From Cellulomonas sp. SLBN-39 (GTDB taxonomy: Bacteria > Actinomycetota > Actinomycetes > Actinomycetales > Cellulomonadaceae): DNA of 64,000 bases. Both the position numbers and the translations under genes were made by a program. The stretch spans positions 682,001-746,000 of the forward strand of contig NZ_VFOA01000001.1 in the NCBI RefSeq assembly GCF_006715865.1. Reading direction: 5' to 3'. Positions 54,001-62,668 of the stretch are shown here, piece after piece; the first letter of the stretch is position 1; every line of letters starts with the position of its first letter. Below the pieces are notes generated by a model. It was given only the letters and a program-made list of their open reading frames with translations. It ran no database searches and was not told the DNA's origin.

Positions 54001-54631
54001 GCACCTCGAGGTGCCGGGCCCGGCGCACGTACCGCTCGAGGAACACCCCGCCGCTGGCGAAGCTCGCGGACGCGAGCCGCTGGACGCGGGCGTAGGCCTC
54101 GCGCAGCTCGTCGGGGTCGGCGCAGGCCTGCATGCCGATGCCGCCGCCGCCGGCGACGGCCTTGACCATCACGGGGTAGCCGACGGTCTCGGCGGCGGCG
54201 AGCGCGGCGTCGACGTCGTCGAGGAGGCCGGAGCCCGCGACGAGCGGGACCCCGGCCCGGGCGGCGGCCTCGCGGGCGCTGTGCTTGTCGCCGAAGACGG
54301 CCAGGTGCTCGGGCGTGGGCCCGACGAACGCGAGGCCGGCGTCCTCGACGGCGCGGGCGAACACGGCGTTCTCGGAGAGGAACCCGTACCCGGGGTGGAC
54401 GGCGCCCGCCCCGGTGGCCAGGGCGGCCTCGAGCACGGCGTCGTGGCGCAGGTACGACTCGACGGCCGGTGCGGGGCCGAGGCGGACGGCGACGTCGGCG
54501 AGGCGGACGTGCGGCGCGGCCGCGTCGGCGTCGGAGTGCACCGCGACGGTGCGCAGCCCGAGGGCGGCGGCGGAGCGGATGATGCGGACGGCGATCTCGC
54601 CGCGGTTGGCAACGAGCACGGTGTCGAACAC
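51002..54631 (-). CDS. uca: urea carboxylase
   Basis: 1209 aa, GTG start at 54631 after GAGGGG. Domains in order: biotin carboxylase (VLVANRGEIAVRIIRSAAAL, ATP-grasp MVKAVAGGGGIGMQ, then FLEVNTRLQVEHPVTEE), a KipA/UahA-like half (VMTTVQDWPGRLGHWDVG), a KipI-like half (VYLRGGDDNVLVEYGPM), and a biotinyl domain at the C-terminus (LVALEAMKLELAV, with the biotin lysine). It carboxylates urea to allophanate with ATP. The urea carboxylase-associated DUF1989 proteins often seen nearby are absent. A promoter with a GntR-type operator lies upstream. Confidence 0.94.
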   Translation of the reverse strand: MFDTVLVANRGEIAVRIIRSAAALGLRTVAVHSDADAAAPHVRLADVAVRLGPAPAVESYLRHDAVLEAALATGAGAVHPGYGFLSENAVFARAVEDAGLAFVGPTPEHLAVFGDKHSAREAAARAGVPLVAGSGLLDDVDAALAAAETVGYPVMVKAVAGGGGIGMQACADPDELREAYARVQRLASASFASGGVFLERYVRRARHLEVQVFGDGDGRVVSLGDRDCSLQRRHQKVVEEAPAPGLAPALREQLASSARALTSSVRYRSAGTVEYVYDVDREEVSFLEVNTRLQVEHPVTEEITGVDLVGWMLRLARGDADLRTELAALPDDGPPRHGHAVEARVYAEDPRRGHRPSAGVLTQVVLPPDVRVDGWAETGQEVTSHYDPMLAKVVVHGHDRADALAAAARALAATAVHGVSTNLPLLRAAVADDAVLAAEHTTSTLAGVVDDEPWVEVLRPGVMTTVQDWPGRLGHWDVGISPSGPMDDLSFRAGNVALGNPEGAPGLECTLLGPRLRFSHPAVVCVTGAAAPVTLDGAPVPQWEPVAVPAGGVLDVGAPPGPGLRTYVLVRGGLDVPQYLGSAATFSLGGFGGETGRALALGDALVPAPVPDDAPAPAPVPADHRPALVHAWELAVQEGPQPAPTYFTREDMAMLYDATWQVQSHANRTGIRLAGPRPRWARPDGGEAGLHPSNLHDNPYSVGALNVSGDTPILLGPDGPSLGGFACPVTVVVGHRWKLGQIRPGDTVRLVPVPEGTADTLRTSTPARARGALDGLATGPDGDDGVLARVPGDPGDPVTRPEVVYLRGGDDNVLVEYGPMVLDLGLRMRVHALGEALRARALPGVVDITPGVRSLHVHVEPALLPVRALVDVLVDLEHGLPPTEDLVVPSRRVHLPLSFDDPVVAEAVERYQVGVRPRAPWLPSNAEFVRRVNGLGSTDDVRATMAAAEYLVLGLGDVYLGAPLAVPLDPRHRLLTTKYNPARTWTAADTVGLGGQYLCVYGMDSPGGYQLVGRTVPIWSGHRQHGAFEPGVPWLLRFFDRIVWDLVDPEELTAQRAAFAAGRLALTVEEGTFSYREHLAVLAEHADEIEATRAARAAAFALERDAWAAAGELDAAEDEVVPPPAAAGAEVELADGHVLVEAPMVGSVWRVEALAGADVRAGDLLVALEAMKLELAVPAPADGRVVRVLVEPGQHVGPGAPLAVLAVDA

Positions 54632-54687
54632 GGCGGGCCCCTCGGTCGTCGGCCGACAGCGGCGTTCCGCCGGGCTGTCGACGGGGC

Positions 54688-54695
54688 TGTATACA
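54688..54695. promoter_or_regulatory. GntR-type operator TGTATACA ahead of urea carboxylase
   Basis: A perfect 8-bp palindrome 57 bp upstream of the uca start codon. Near-identical sites are in front of urtA (60641, 60708, 60728). CCGTG(TG)TTTCG at 54719-54732 also recurs in front of urtA (60682-60694). A GlnR-like GTAAA-n6-GTTAC pair at 54747-54762 overlaps the end of the promoter region. The 138-bp gap up to the gntR stop codon holds these sites and nothing else. Confidence 0.55.
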
Positions 54696-54769
54696 CCCCG
54701 GTATCCGGACCGTAGGAACCGTGTGTTTCGCCGCCGCCGCCGCGGGGTAAACCGTGCGTTACGCCCGGG

Positions 54770-55513
54770 TCAGCCGGCGACGGCCATCCGCGCCATGGCC
54801 GTCGAGGCCCGCTCCATGACGACCTCGAGGGACTCCCCCACGTGCTTGTGCAGGGCCGTCAGGGCGTCGGGCAGCTCGCGCGCGAGCACCAGGCCGAGGA
54901 TCGCCAGGTGCTCCTCGATCGTCGCGGTGATCCGCTCCTCCTCGACGAAGTCGTGCATGCGCACCGCGCGGATCTTCTGGTTCACCGTCACCAGGGCCCC
55001 GGTCAGCTGGCCGTTGCCCGACGCGCGCGACAGCGTCTGGTGGAAGCCCTCGTCGACCACGACGAAGCTCGCGTCCGGGACCGGCACGTCGTCGCGCAGC
55101 TCCTGCCAGCGCTCGAGCTCGGCGCGCAGCAGCACCTCGTCGTGCCGCACCTGCGGGTTCTCGATCGCGCGCGCGATGCCCCGCAGCTCGAGCGCGATGC
55201 GCAGCTCGTACAGGTCGCGCAGGTCCGCCAGGGACGGCACGACCACCGCGTACCCGAAGTCCGTGCGCTCGACGAGACCGTCCGAGAGCAGCCGCGACAG
55301 CGCCTCGCGCACCGGCGTGCGGGAGACCTCGAAGGCCTTCGACAGCTTGGGCTCGGTGAGCCGCTCGCGGGGCGAGACCCGGCCGTTGAGGATCTCGTCG
55401 CGCAGCCGGTGGTACACCACCTCGCGCAACGACCCACCACCTGCTGCGGCCCCGGTCGTCGACGTGTCGTTCGCGTCGACGACGCCGGCCTCCAGGCCAG
55501 TTCCCATGCTCAC
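54770..55513 (-). CDS. GntR-family (FCD) regulator of the urea cluster
   Basis: 247 aa from the GTG at 55513; the ATG two codons on (55507) is the alternative. GAGAGG lies 10 nt before the GTG but 16 nt before the ATG. The winged helix (LREVVYHRLRDEILNGRVSP, then VSRTPVREALSRLLSDGLV) is followed by an all-helical FCD domain with metal/ligand residues (LYELRIALELRGIARAIE, then EEHLAILGLVLARELPDA). It is placed between urtE and uca. TGTATACA sites at both target promoters fit a FadR-type protein. Effector may be urea or allophanate, which is inference. Confidence 0.88.
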   Translation of the reverse strand: MSMGTGLEAGVVDANDTSTTGAAAGGGSLREVVYHRLRDEILNGRVSPRERLTEPKLSKAFEVSRTPVREALSRLLSDGLVERTDFGYAVVVPSLADLRDLYELRIALELRGIARAIENPQVRHDEVLLRAELERWQELRDDVPVPDASFVVVDEGFHQTLSRASGNGQLTGALVTVNQKIRAVRMHDFVEEERITATIEEHLAILGLVLARELPDALTALHKHVGESLEVVMERASTAMARMAVAG

Positions 55514-55574
55514 GAAGCGTAGACCTCTCTGCTGGACGGGCCGTACGCCGGCCCGTGCGACCACCCGACCGGCG

Positions 55575-56267
55575 CTACAGGGCCATCGCCGCGCGCACCC
55601 GCCCCTCCTGCTCGGCACCGCCGGCGCCCGAGGCGCCCACCCGCCCCGACTCGAGCACCACGAACCGCACGCACGCGGCGAGCGCGAACCCCACGTGCTG
55701 CTCGACGAGCAGCACGCCGAGCCCGCCCGCGGCCAGCTGCACCACGGCGTCCTCGATCTCGGCGACCACCGACGGCTGGATGCCCTCGGTGGGCTCGTCC
55801 AGCACCATCACCCGCGGCCCGGTGACCAGCGCCCGCGCGATCGCGAGCTGCTGGCGCTGACCGCCGGAGAGCAGCCCGGCACGCCGGCCCAGCACCTCGC
55901 GCAGCGCCGGGAAGAGGTCCAGGGCCTCGGCCGTGCGCCGGGCGCCCTCGCGGCCCGCGACGTCGGCGACCAGCCGCAGGTTCTCGCGCGCCGTGAGCTG
56001 GCCGAACGCCTGCTGCCCCTGCGGCACGTACGCCAGCCCCCGGCGCACCCGCTGGTGCGGGCGGGTGCGGCTGACGTCCTGCCCGTCGAGCAGCACCTGC
56101 CCGGTGCGCAGCGGCAGCAGGCCGACGGCGGCCCGCAGCAGCGTGGTCTTGCCGGCCCCGTTGTGCCCGAGCACGGCGACGACCTCGCCCGCGCCGACCT
56201 CCAGGTCGACGCCGTGCACGACCGTCGTGCGCCCGTACCCGGCGTGCACGTCCTGCAGCCGCAGCAT
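55575..56267 (-). CDS. urtE: urea ABC transporter ATP-binding protein UrtE
   Basis: 230 aa, ATG start at 56267, sharing a base with the urtD stop codon (TGATG). Walker A is VLGHNGAGKTTLLRAAVGL, the signature is LLSGGQRQQLAIARAL, and Walker B is VMVLDEPTEGIQPS. The sequence LAYVPQGQQAFGQLTARENL is typical of the LivF/UrtE branch. It powers import with UrtD. Last gene of the urt run; the gntR gene follows after 61 bp. Confidence 0.92.
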   Translation of the reverse strand: MLRLQDVHAGYGRTTVVHGVDLEVGAGEVVAVLGHNGAGKTTLLRAAVGLLPLRTGQVLLDGQDVSRTRPHQRVRRGLAYVPQGQQAFGQLTARENLRLVADVAGREGARRTAEALDLFPALREVLGRRAGLLSGGQRQQLAIARALVTGPRVMVLDEPTEGIQPSVVAEIEDAVVQLAAGGLGVLLVEQHVGFALAACVRFVVLESGRVGASGAGGAEQEGRVRAAMAL

Positions 56268-57121
56268 CACTCCACCTCCGTCGACGTGGTGCGCGGGCCG
56301 CGCCCGTGCGCACCCGTGCCCAGGTACACCTCGACCACCCGCGGGTCCGCCTGGACCTGGGCCACGCTGCCCTCGGCGAGCACGCGGCCCTGGTGCAGCA
56401 CCGTCACCGACGAGGCGAAGGCCCGCAGGAACTCCATGTCGTGCTCGACGACGACGACGGTGCGCTGCTCGCCGATGCGCTGCAGCAGCAGCCCCGTCGC
56501 CTCGCGCTCGGCCTGGCTCATGCCGGCGACCGGCTCGTCCAGCAGCAGGAGACGGGCGTCCTGCACGAGCAGCATGCCGATCTCCAGCCACTGCTTCTGC
56601 CCGTGCGCCAGGACGCCGGCCGGCAGGTCGCGCGCACCGGTCAGCCCCACCGTCTCCAGGGCCGCCTCGACCTCCTCGGGCACCTCGCGCCGGGCGCGCA
56701 GCAGGCTCAGCGGCCGGCGGCGCGCACCGGCGGCGATGTCGAGGTTCTGCAGCACGCTCAGCTCGTCGAACACGCTCGCGGTCTGGAACGTGCGGCCCAC
56801 GCCCGCGCGGGCGACACGGTGCGAGGGCCGGCCGAGGAGCTCCGTCCCGCCGAACCGCACCGAGCCGCTCGCCGGCGCGAGGCCGGTGATCGCGTCGACG
56901 ACCGTCGTCTTGCCCGCACCGTTGGGGCCGATGAGGAAGCGCAGGTCGCCCTGCGTCACGGTGAGGTCGACGCCGTCGACGGCGACGAAGCCGTCGAAGA
57001 CCACCCGCAGGTCGCGCACCTCGAGGTAGTCGTGCCGGAACCGGGCCGCGGGGGCGGCGATGACCTGCTCGAGCGCCTGGGGGTCCAGGTGCGCGACCGG
57101 GTCGGGCTCGGACGTGCTCAT
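56267..57121 (-). CDS. urtD: urea ABC transporter ATP-binding protein UrtD
   Basis: 284 aa, ATG start at 57121, ATGA overlap with urtC. Walker A is FLIGPNGAGKTTVVDAITGL, Walker B is LLLLDEPVAGMSQAE. In place of LSGGQ it has VLAHGQKQWLEIGMLL, the LAHGQKQWLEI variant typical of UrtD. It is longer than UrtE by an N-terminal ~30 residues. Forms the ATPase dimer with UrtE on the inner face of the membrane. Confidence 0.93.
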   Translation of the reverse strand: MSTSEPDPVAHLDPQALEQVIAAPAARFRHDYLEVRDLRVVFDGFVAVDGVDLTVTQGDLRFLIGPNGAGKTTVVDAITGLAPASGSVRFGGTELLGRPSHRVARAGVGRTFQTASVFDELSVLQNLDIAAGARRRPLSLLRARREVPEEVEAALETVGLTGARDLPAGVLAHGQKQWLEIGMLLVQDARLLLLDEPVAGMSQAEREATGLLLQRIGEQRTVVVVEHDMEFLRAFASSVTVLHQGRVLAEGSVAQVQADPRVVEVYLGTGAHGRGPRTTSTEVE

Positions 57122-58317
57122 GCGGTCCTCCCAGCGGGGTCGGGGGCGCCGGCCGGGTGGGCGGCACCGGTCGCGGCCGGCTCGGGCGCGCCGGCTCCCG
57201 CGCCGTCCCGGGCGGGCGGCGCGGGGTCGCCGGCCGCTCCCCCGGGCCCGCCGCGGCGGCGTCGGCGACCGAGGGTCGCCAGGCCGTCGGGCAGGAACGC
57301 GACGACGAGGATGAACAGCGCACCCTGGAAGTAGGTCCAGAAGGACGGGAACTGCTCCGACAGCGACGTCTCGGCCCACGACACCGCGACCGAGCCGAGC
57401 ACGGGGCCGAGCAGCGTCGCGCGCCCGCCGATCGCGACGCCCACGAGCAGGCCGATGGACGGCACGACGCCCACGTCGGCCGGCGAGATGATGCCGACGA
57501 CCGGGGCGAACAGGGCCCCGCCGACCGCAGCGAACGCGGCCGCGACCGCGTACGCCACGACCTTGACGACCGCCGGGTCGTAGCCGAGGAACCGGACGCG
57601 GTTCTCCTGGTCGCGGACCGCGACGAGGAGCTCGCCGAACCGCGAGCGCATGAGCGCCCCGACGGCCACGACCATGGCGATGAGCACGCTCGCGGCGATG
57701 TAGTAGAGCATCCGCTTGTTCACGGGGTCGGCCAGGTCGTACCCGAAGAACGAGCGGAACCCGTTGAGGCCGTTGGTGCCGCCGGTGACCTTCTGCTGGC
57801 CGACGAGGAGGATCGCGAACGCGGCGGCCAGGGCCTGGGACAGGATCGCGAAGTACGCGCCGCGCACCCGCCGGCGGAACACCGCCAGGCCGAGGACGAC
57901 GGCCAGCCCGGCGGGCAGCAGGAGGATCGCGAGCACGGTGACGACCGGGGAGCGCAGCGGCTCCCACCACCCGGGGACGACGCCGTCGCCGTACAGGAGC
58001 ATGAAGTCGGGCACGCCGCCGGGGCCGGCGTCGGCGAGCTTCATGTGCATCGCCATGAGGTACCCGCCGAGGCCGAAGAACACGCCCTGGCCGAGCACGA
58101 GCATGCCGCCGCGGCCCCAGGCCAGGCCGATGCCGACGGCCACCATGGCCAGGCAGAGGAACTTGGCGAGCAGGTTGAGGCGGAAGTCCGACAGGACGGC
58201 GGGGGCGACGCCGAGCAGCAGGACCGCGGCCAGCGCGACCCCGCCCCAGGTGCGCGCGGCCGGGCGGCGCCACCAGACGGCGGCGGTCCCGGCGGCGGGT
58301 GCGGGTGGGGCGCTCAT
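57118..58317 (-). CDS. urtC: urea ABC transporter permease UrtC
   Basis: 399 aa, ATG start at 58317 (ATGA overlap with urtB). About ten hydrophobic helices of the LivM/UrtC type; GLAWGRGGMLVLGQGVFFGLGG and FRRRVRGAYFAILSQALAAA are characteristic, as is QQKVTGGTNGLNGF. The last ~55 residues are a Gly/Ala/Pro-rich cytoplasmic tail not seen in most family members. With UrtB it forms the urea channel. Confidence 0.93.
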   Translation of the reverse strand: MSAPPAPAAGTAAVWWRRPAARTWGGVALAAVLLLGVAPAVLSDFRLNLLAKFLCLAMVAVGIGLAWGRGGMLVLGQGVFFGLGGYLMAMHMKLADAGPGGVPDFMLLYGDGVVPGWWEPLRSPVVTVLAILLLPAGLAVVLGLAVFRRRVRGAYFAILSQALAAAFAILLVGQQKVTGGTNGLNGFRSFFGYDLADPVNKRMLYYIAASVLIAMVVAVGALMRSRFGELLVAVRDQENRVRFLGYDPAVVKVVAYAVAAAFAAVGGALFAPVVGIISPADVGVVPSIGLLVGVAIGGRATLLGPVLGSVAVSWAETSLSEQFPSFWTYFQGALFILVVAFLPDGLATLGRRRRRGGPGGAAGDPAPPARDGAGAGAPEPAATGAAHPAGAPDPAGRTA

Positions 58318-59198
58318 GCCAGGCTCCGCGTGCGGACGGCGACCAGGCCCTGCGGCCGCAGCTGCAGGAAGGCCACGACGACGACGAAGACCAGCACCTT
58401 GGCCAGGCTCGCGGTGGTCGAGTACTCGAACGTGGCCTGGATCAGCCCGAGCCCGAACGCGGCGATCACCGCGCCCTTGAGCTGGCCGATGCCGCCGACG
58501 ACGACGACGAGGAACGCGTCGACGACGTAGGCGGTGCCGAGCGTCGGCCCGATCGACCCGAGCAGGGTCAGCGCGACCCCCGCCACCCCGGCGATGCCGG
58601 AGCCGAGGAAGAACGTCAGCCGGTCGGTGGCGCGGGTGGAGACGCCGGACGTCTCGGCCAGGTCGCGGTGCTGCACGGTCGCGCGGATGCGCCGCCCGAG
58701 CGGGGTCAGCCGCAGCACGAGCGCGAGCGCGACGACCGCGAGCACGGCCAGGGCGAGGATGAACAGGCGCGTGCGCGGCAGGTCGAGGCCGAGCACGGGC
58801 ACGGCCCCCTGCAGCCAGGCGGGGGCGCGGACGTCGACGTTGGGGGCGCCGAACACGTCGCGCGCGAGCTGCTGGAGCACGAGCGCGACGCCGAAGGTGA
58901 CGAGGAGGGTGTCCAGGGGTCTGCGGTACATGCGCGAGAGCAGGGTGACCTCGAGCAGCAGGCCGAGCAGGCCGCCGACGAGGAACCCGAGCGGCAGGGA
59001 CACGAGCAGCGAGACCCCGGCGTCGGCGACGACCTGCTGCACGACGAACGCGGTGTACGCGCCGGCCATCATGAGCTCGCCGTGCGCCATGTTGATCACG
59101 CCCATCTGCCCGAAGGTCAGGGCGAGGCCGAGCGCGGCGAGCAGCAGGACCGAGCCGAGGCTCAGGCCGGCGAAGAGCTGGGAGAGCAGGGCGTCCAT
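58314..59198 (-). CDS. urtB: urea ABC transporter permease UrtB
   Basis: 294 aa, ATG start at 59198 after GGAAGG. A LivH/UrtB-type permease: FAGLSLGSVLLLAALGLALT, then FGQMGVINMAHGELMMAGAY, then GSGIAGVAGVALTLLGSIGP. VVGGIGQLKGAVIAAFGLGL is near the end. Shorter than cyanobacterial UrtB proteins, which have an extra N-terminal domain. It follows urtA by 87 bp. Confidence 0.93.
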   Translation of the reverse strand: MDALLSQLFAGLSLGSVLLLAALGLALTFGQMGVINMAHGELMMAGAYTAFVVQQVVADAGVSLLVSLPLGFLVGGLLGLLLEVTLLSRMYRRPLDTLLVTFGVALVLQQLARDVFGAPNVDVRAPAWLQGAVPVLGLDLPRTRLFILALAVLAVVALALVLRLTPLGRRIRATVQHRDLAETSGVSTRATDRLTFFLGSGIAGVAGVALTLLGSIGPTLGTAYVVDAFLVVVVGGIGQLKGAVIAAFGLGLIQATFEYSTTASLAKVLVFVVVVAFLQLRPQGLVAVRTRSLA

Positions 59199-59285
59199 GC
59201 GGCGCCGCCTTCCGTGGTCGGCGGCCGGCGCCGGGCCCGGTGCGCACACGCGGCGCGCACCGGGCCCGGCGGCCGGCCGGGCGGG

Positions 59286-60560
59286 TCAGGACAGGCCCTC
59301 GGCCCAGTCGTAGCCCTCGAGGAACGGGTCGGGCTCGATGGGGCCGTCGGACTCCCACACCGGGTAGATGAGGCCGTCCTCGGCGATCTCGCCGATGTAG
59401 GCGGTCTTGGCGATGTGGTGGTTCTCGCCGTTCACGGTCACGGTGCCCTCGGGGGCGTCGAAGGTGACCCCGCCGGCGGCCTCCTGGATCGCGGCGACGT
59501 CGAAGGACCCGGCCTTCTCGACCATGCCCTTCCACAGGTGCAGCGAGGTGTAGGCGGCCTCCATCGGGTCGGACGTGGGCCGGTCCTCGCCGTACCGCTC
59601 CTTGAACGCGGCGACGAACGCCTCGTTCTCGGGCGACTCGACGGTCTGGTAGTAGTTCCACGCGGTGAGCTGCCCGACGACGTTCTCGACGCCGATGCCG
59701 CCGACCTCCTCCTCGGCGATGGACACCGAGACGACCGGCACGTCCTGCGCGGTGAGGCCGACGTTCTTGTACTCCTTGAAGAACGCGACGTTGGAGTCGC
59801 CGTTGAGCGTGTTGAACACCGCGTCGGCGCCCGAGGCCTTGAGCTTGTTGACGATCGTCGCGAAGTCGGTGTGCCCGAGCGGGGCGTACTCCTCGCCGAC
59901 GATCTCGATGCCGTTCGCCTCGGCGTAGGCGTTGATGATCTTGTTCGCGGTCTGCGGGAAGACGTAGTCGGAGCCGACGAGGAAGACCTTGGTCTTGCCC
60001 TGCTCGGCGAGGTAGTCCATGCCGGGGATGATCTGCTGGTTCGTGGTGGCGCCGGTGTAGAAGATGTTCGGCGACGCCTCGAGGCCCTCGTACTGCACGG
60101 GGTAGAACAGCAGGGCGTCGCGCTGCTCGAAGACGGGCAGCATGGCCTTGCGGGACGAGGAGGTCCAGCCGCCGAAGACCGCGGCGACGCAGTCGGAGCT
60201 GATGAGCTTCTCGGCCTTCTCGGCGAACACGGTGGGCTCGGACGCGCCGTCCTCGCCGACGACCTCGAGCTGCTTGCCGAGCACGCCGCCGTCGGCGTTG
60301 ATCTCCTCGGCGGCCAGGTCGAGGGCGTCGCGGACGGTCTGCTCGGAGATGGCCATGGTGCCGGACAGGGAGTTGAGGAAGCCGATCTTCACGGTGTCGC
60401 CGGAGGTGTCGACGCAGGAGGAGGCGGCGGTGCCGGCGGCGGCCTCGCCGGTGGCCGAGGTGCGCGCGCCGCACGCGGTGAGCACGAGCGCGGCGGCGAG
60501 GGCGGCGGCGGGCAGGGCGACGGCCCGGGTCCTGGCCGCGCGGGTCGGGGCTGTGGTCAA
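59286..60560 (-). CDS. urtA: urea ABC transporter substrate-binding lipoprotein UrtA
   Basis: 424 aa from a TTG start at 60560; AAAGG lies 8 nt upstream and no better start exists. The signal peptide ends in a lipobox (LVLTACGAR), giving a membrane-anchored lipoprotein. The mature part is the FmdD/UrtA type: [59 protein letters not shown]. It captures urea outside the cell. It is first in the cluster and the divergent gap to alaA holds three TGTATACA-type sites. Confidence 0.94.
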   Translation of the reverse strand: MTTAPTRAARTRAVALPAAALAAALVLTACGARTSATGEAAAGTAASSCVDTSGDTVKIGFLNSLSGTMAISEQTVRDALDLAAEEINADGGVLGKQLEVVGEDGASEPTVFAEKAEKLISSDCVAAVFGGWTSSSRKAMLPVFEQRDALLFYPVQYEGLEASPNIFYTGATTNQQIIPGMDYLAEQGKTKVFLVGSDYVFPQTANKIINAYAEANGIEIVGEEYAPLGHTDFATIVNKLKASGADAVFNTLNGDSNVAFFKEYKNVGLTAQDVPVVSVSIAEEEVGGIGVENVVGQLTAWNYYQTVESPENEAFVAAFKERYGEDRPTSDPMEAAYTSLHLWKGMVEKAGSFDVAAIQEAAGGVTFDAPEGTVTVNGENHHIAKTAYIGEIAEDGLIYPVWESDGPIEPDPFLEGYDWAEGLS

Positions 60561-60640
60561 CGGAGTGCCTTTCGCTGGGCGGTGCTGACGGGCGGTGCCG
60601 GACGCGGGCCGACCGCTGCGCCCCGGGCTGTGTCCCGCGG

Positions 60641-60735
60641 CGTATACAGGTCGCTTCCCATGGGCCGAGACGCTAGGGACGCCGTGTTTCGGCCGTCCGC
60701 CACCCGGTGTAAACACTCCGTTTCGCGTGTATACA
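60641..60735. promoter_or_regulatory. urtA/alaA divergent control region with three GntR-type sites
   Basis: CGTATACA (60641-60648), TGTAAACA (60708-60715) and TGTATACA (60728-60735, extended to GTGTATACAC) all match the site in front of uca. CCGTGTTTCGGCC (60682-60694) and CCGTTTCGCG (60718-60727) also echo the uca promoter. TAGGGT at 60789-60794 is a candidate -10 for alaA. The gap is 266 bp; no coding seen in it. Confidence 0.55.
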
Positions 60736-60826
60736 CACCTGGACACAGGCGCGCGCCACCGGTCGCCGGCGCAGGTCGGGGCCGTGGCTAGGGTGGAGGG
60801 GTCCGCCGCTCGACCCAGGAGCACCC

Positions 60827-62062
60827 ATGCCGCTGCGCCCGCTCGACCAGTCCGCCAAGCTCAAGGACGTCCTCTACGAGATCCGCGGCAAGGCGCTCGA
60901 CGCCGCCGCGCGCCTCGAGGCCGAGGGGCGCACCGTGCTCAAGCTCAACACCGGCAACCCGGCGGCGTTCGGGTTCGACGCGCCGCACCAGATCGTCGCC
61001 GACGTCATCGCCGCCGTGCCGCACGCGCACGGGTACACCGACTCGCGCGGGATCCTCTCGGCGCGGCGCGCCATCGTCACGAGGTACGAGACGGTGCCGG
61101 GGTTCCCGCTCTTCGACGTCGACGACGTGTACCTGGGCAACGGCGTGTCCGAGCTCATCACCATGGTGCTGCAGGCGCTGCTCGACGAGGGCGACGAGGT
61201 GCTCGTCCCGTCCCCCGACTACCCGCTGTGGACGGCCATGACCAGCCTCTCCGACGGGCGGCCCGTGCACTACCGGTGCGACGAGTCCGCCGGCTGGCAG
61301 CCCGACGTGGAGCACATCCGCTCGCTGATCACCCCGCGCACCAAGGCGATCGTCGTCATCAACCCGAACAACCCGACCGGCGCGGTCTACAGCCGCGAGG
61401 TGCTCGAGCAGATCGCCGCGGTCGCGCGCGAGCACAGCCTGCTGGTGCTCGCCGACGAGATCTACGACCGCATCCTCTTCGACGGTGCGCAGCACGTCCC
61501 CATGGCGAGCGTGGCCCCCGACCTGCTCTGCCTGACGTTCAACGGGCTGTCGAAGACGTACCGGGTGGCCGGGTTCCGCTCGGGCTGGGTCGTCGTCACC
61601 GGCCCCACCGACCACGCGCGCGGCTTCCTCGAGGGCATCACGCTGCTGGCGTCGACCCGCCTGTGCCCCAACGTGCCGGCGCAGCACGCCATCCAGGCGG
61701 CCCTCGGCGGCGTGCAGTCCATCGAGGCGCTCGTCGCGCCGGGCGGGCGGCTGCACGAGCAGCGGCAGGTCGCGTGGGAGGGGCTGACGTCGATCCCCGG
61801 GGTCACGTGCGTCAAGCCCGACGGCGCGCTCTACCTGTTCCCGCGGCTCGACCCGGAGGTGTTCGGCATCGTCGACGACGCCCAGCTCGTCTACGACCTG
61901 CTGGTCGCCGAGCAGATCCTGCTCGTGCAGGGCACGGGCTTCAACTGGCCGACGCCCGACCACCTGCGGGTCGTCACGCTGCCCGAGGCGCGGGTGCTGG
62001 CCGACGCGGTCGAGCGCATCGGCAACTTCCTGTCGTCGTACCGCCAGGTGCCCGTGGGCTGA
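60827..62062 (+). CDS. alaA: AlaA-like pyridoxal-phosphate aminotransferase
   Basis: 411 aa, ATG start at 60827 with AGGAG. Class I/II fold: [60 protein letters not shown], and the PLP lysine in [17 protein letters not shown]. The C-terminal [19 protein letters not shown] is characteristic of AlaA. It makes alanine from pyruvate with glutamate as donor. Divergent from the urea importer; nitrogen status could link them, but this is not proven. Confidence 0.9.
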   Translation: MPLRPLDQSAKLKDVLYEIRGKALDAAARLEAEGRTVLKLNTGNPAAFGFDAPHQIVADVIAAVPHAHGYTDSRGILSARRAIVTRYETVPGFPLFDVDDVYLGNGVSELITMVLQALLDEGDEVLVPSPDYPLWTAMTSLSDGRPVHYRCDESAGWQPDVEHIRSLITPRTKAIVVINPNNPTGAVYSREVLEQIAAVAREHSLLVLADEIYDRILFDGAQHVPMASVAPDLLCLTFNGLSKTYRVAGFRSGWVVVTGPTDHARGFLEGITLLASTRLCPNVPAQHAIQAALGGVQSIEALVAPGGRLHEQRQVAWEGLTSIPGVTCVKPDGALYLFPRLDPEVFGIVDDAQLVYDLLVAEQILLVQGTGFNWPTPDHLRVVTLPEARVLADAVERIGNFLSSYRQVPVG

Positions 62063-62080
62063 GCCGGCGCACGACGCACG

Positions 62081-62121
62081 ACGCGTCCGCTGCTCTCCCC
62101 TCCGGCGAGCAGCGGACGCGT
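62081..62121. terminator. hairpin terminator between alaA and the chemotaxis operon
   Basis: A perfect 15-bp stem (62081-62095 with 62107-62121) and an 11-nt loop, 19 bp after the alaA stop codon. The convergent chemotaxis operon ends at 62174, so it may serve both. Confidence 0.7.
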
Positions 62122-62173
62122 GGCGTGACGCCCCGCGACGCCCGGGGCACGGGCGGCGCTGGGCGGGTCGGTG

Positions 62174-62668
62174 TCAGAGCACCAGCAGGGAGAAGCACCC
62201 CTTGCCGTACCCGGCGACCTCGATGGTGAGGTCCTGACGACGCACGTAGGACTTGACCCACGGCGCGACGTCCGCGGGCACGTCCTCGCGCGGGGAGTAC
62301 GCCCGGTCGAGCTTGACGTGCGGGACGTCCTCGGCGTTCATGAGCGACGCGAGCACGTTGAGCACCTCCCGCGCGTTCTCCTCCAGCGCCGGGTCGAGCA
62401 TGTCGCTCTCGACCGACTCCTTGGCGACGGGCGCCGGGATGAGGCCGATCGCCCCGCCCGCGTACGCCGCGAGGGGCAGGTCGAACAGGCAGATGGCCTT
62501 GAGCTTGAGGAAGGGGTCGACGTAGGTGCCGACGAGCGCACCCGCCGGCTCCGACGGGTCCACCATGATGCCGCCGGTGTGCACGACGACCTCACGGCCG
62601 AGGAGGCCCTCGAACAGGTCGCGGACGTCCTTGGCGGTGGGCAGCGGGTTCTCGGTCTGGACGCTCAT
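62174..62668 (-). CDS. chemotaxis-operon protein of unknown function, CheC/CheX-like
   Basis: 164 aa, ATG start at 62668, overlapping the cheY stop codon (ATGA). PTAKDVRDLFEGLLGREVVV opens it, and NAREVLNVLASLMNAEDVPH is a helix that loosely recalls the E-x2-N helix of CheC/CheX/FliM proteins (E and N are present). The match is too weak to claim phosphatase activity. Its translational coupling to CheY makes a role in CheY signalling likely. Confidence 0.7.
   Translation of the reverse strand: MSVQTENPLPTAKDVRDLFEGLLGREVVVHTGGIMVDPSEPAGALVGTYVDPFLKLKAICLFDLPLAAYAGGAIGLIPAPVAKESVESDMLDPALEENAREVLNVLASLMNAEDVPHVKLDRAYSPREDVPADVAPWVKSYVRRQDLTIEVAGYGKGCFSLLVL

Noticed and set aside
54747-54762. 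A definite GlnR box ahead of urea carboxylase.
   Set aside because: GTAAA-n6-GTTAC resembles one half of the GlnR consensus but the GAAAC half-sites are not at the expected spacing. Kept only as a possibility.
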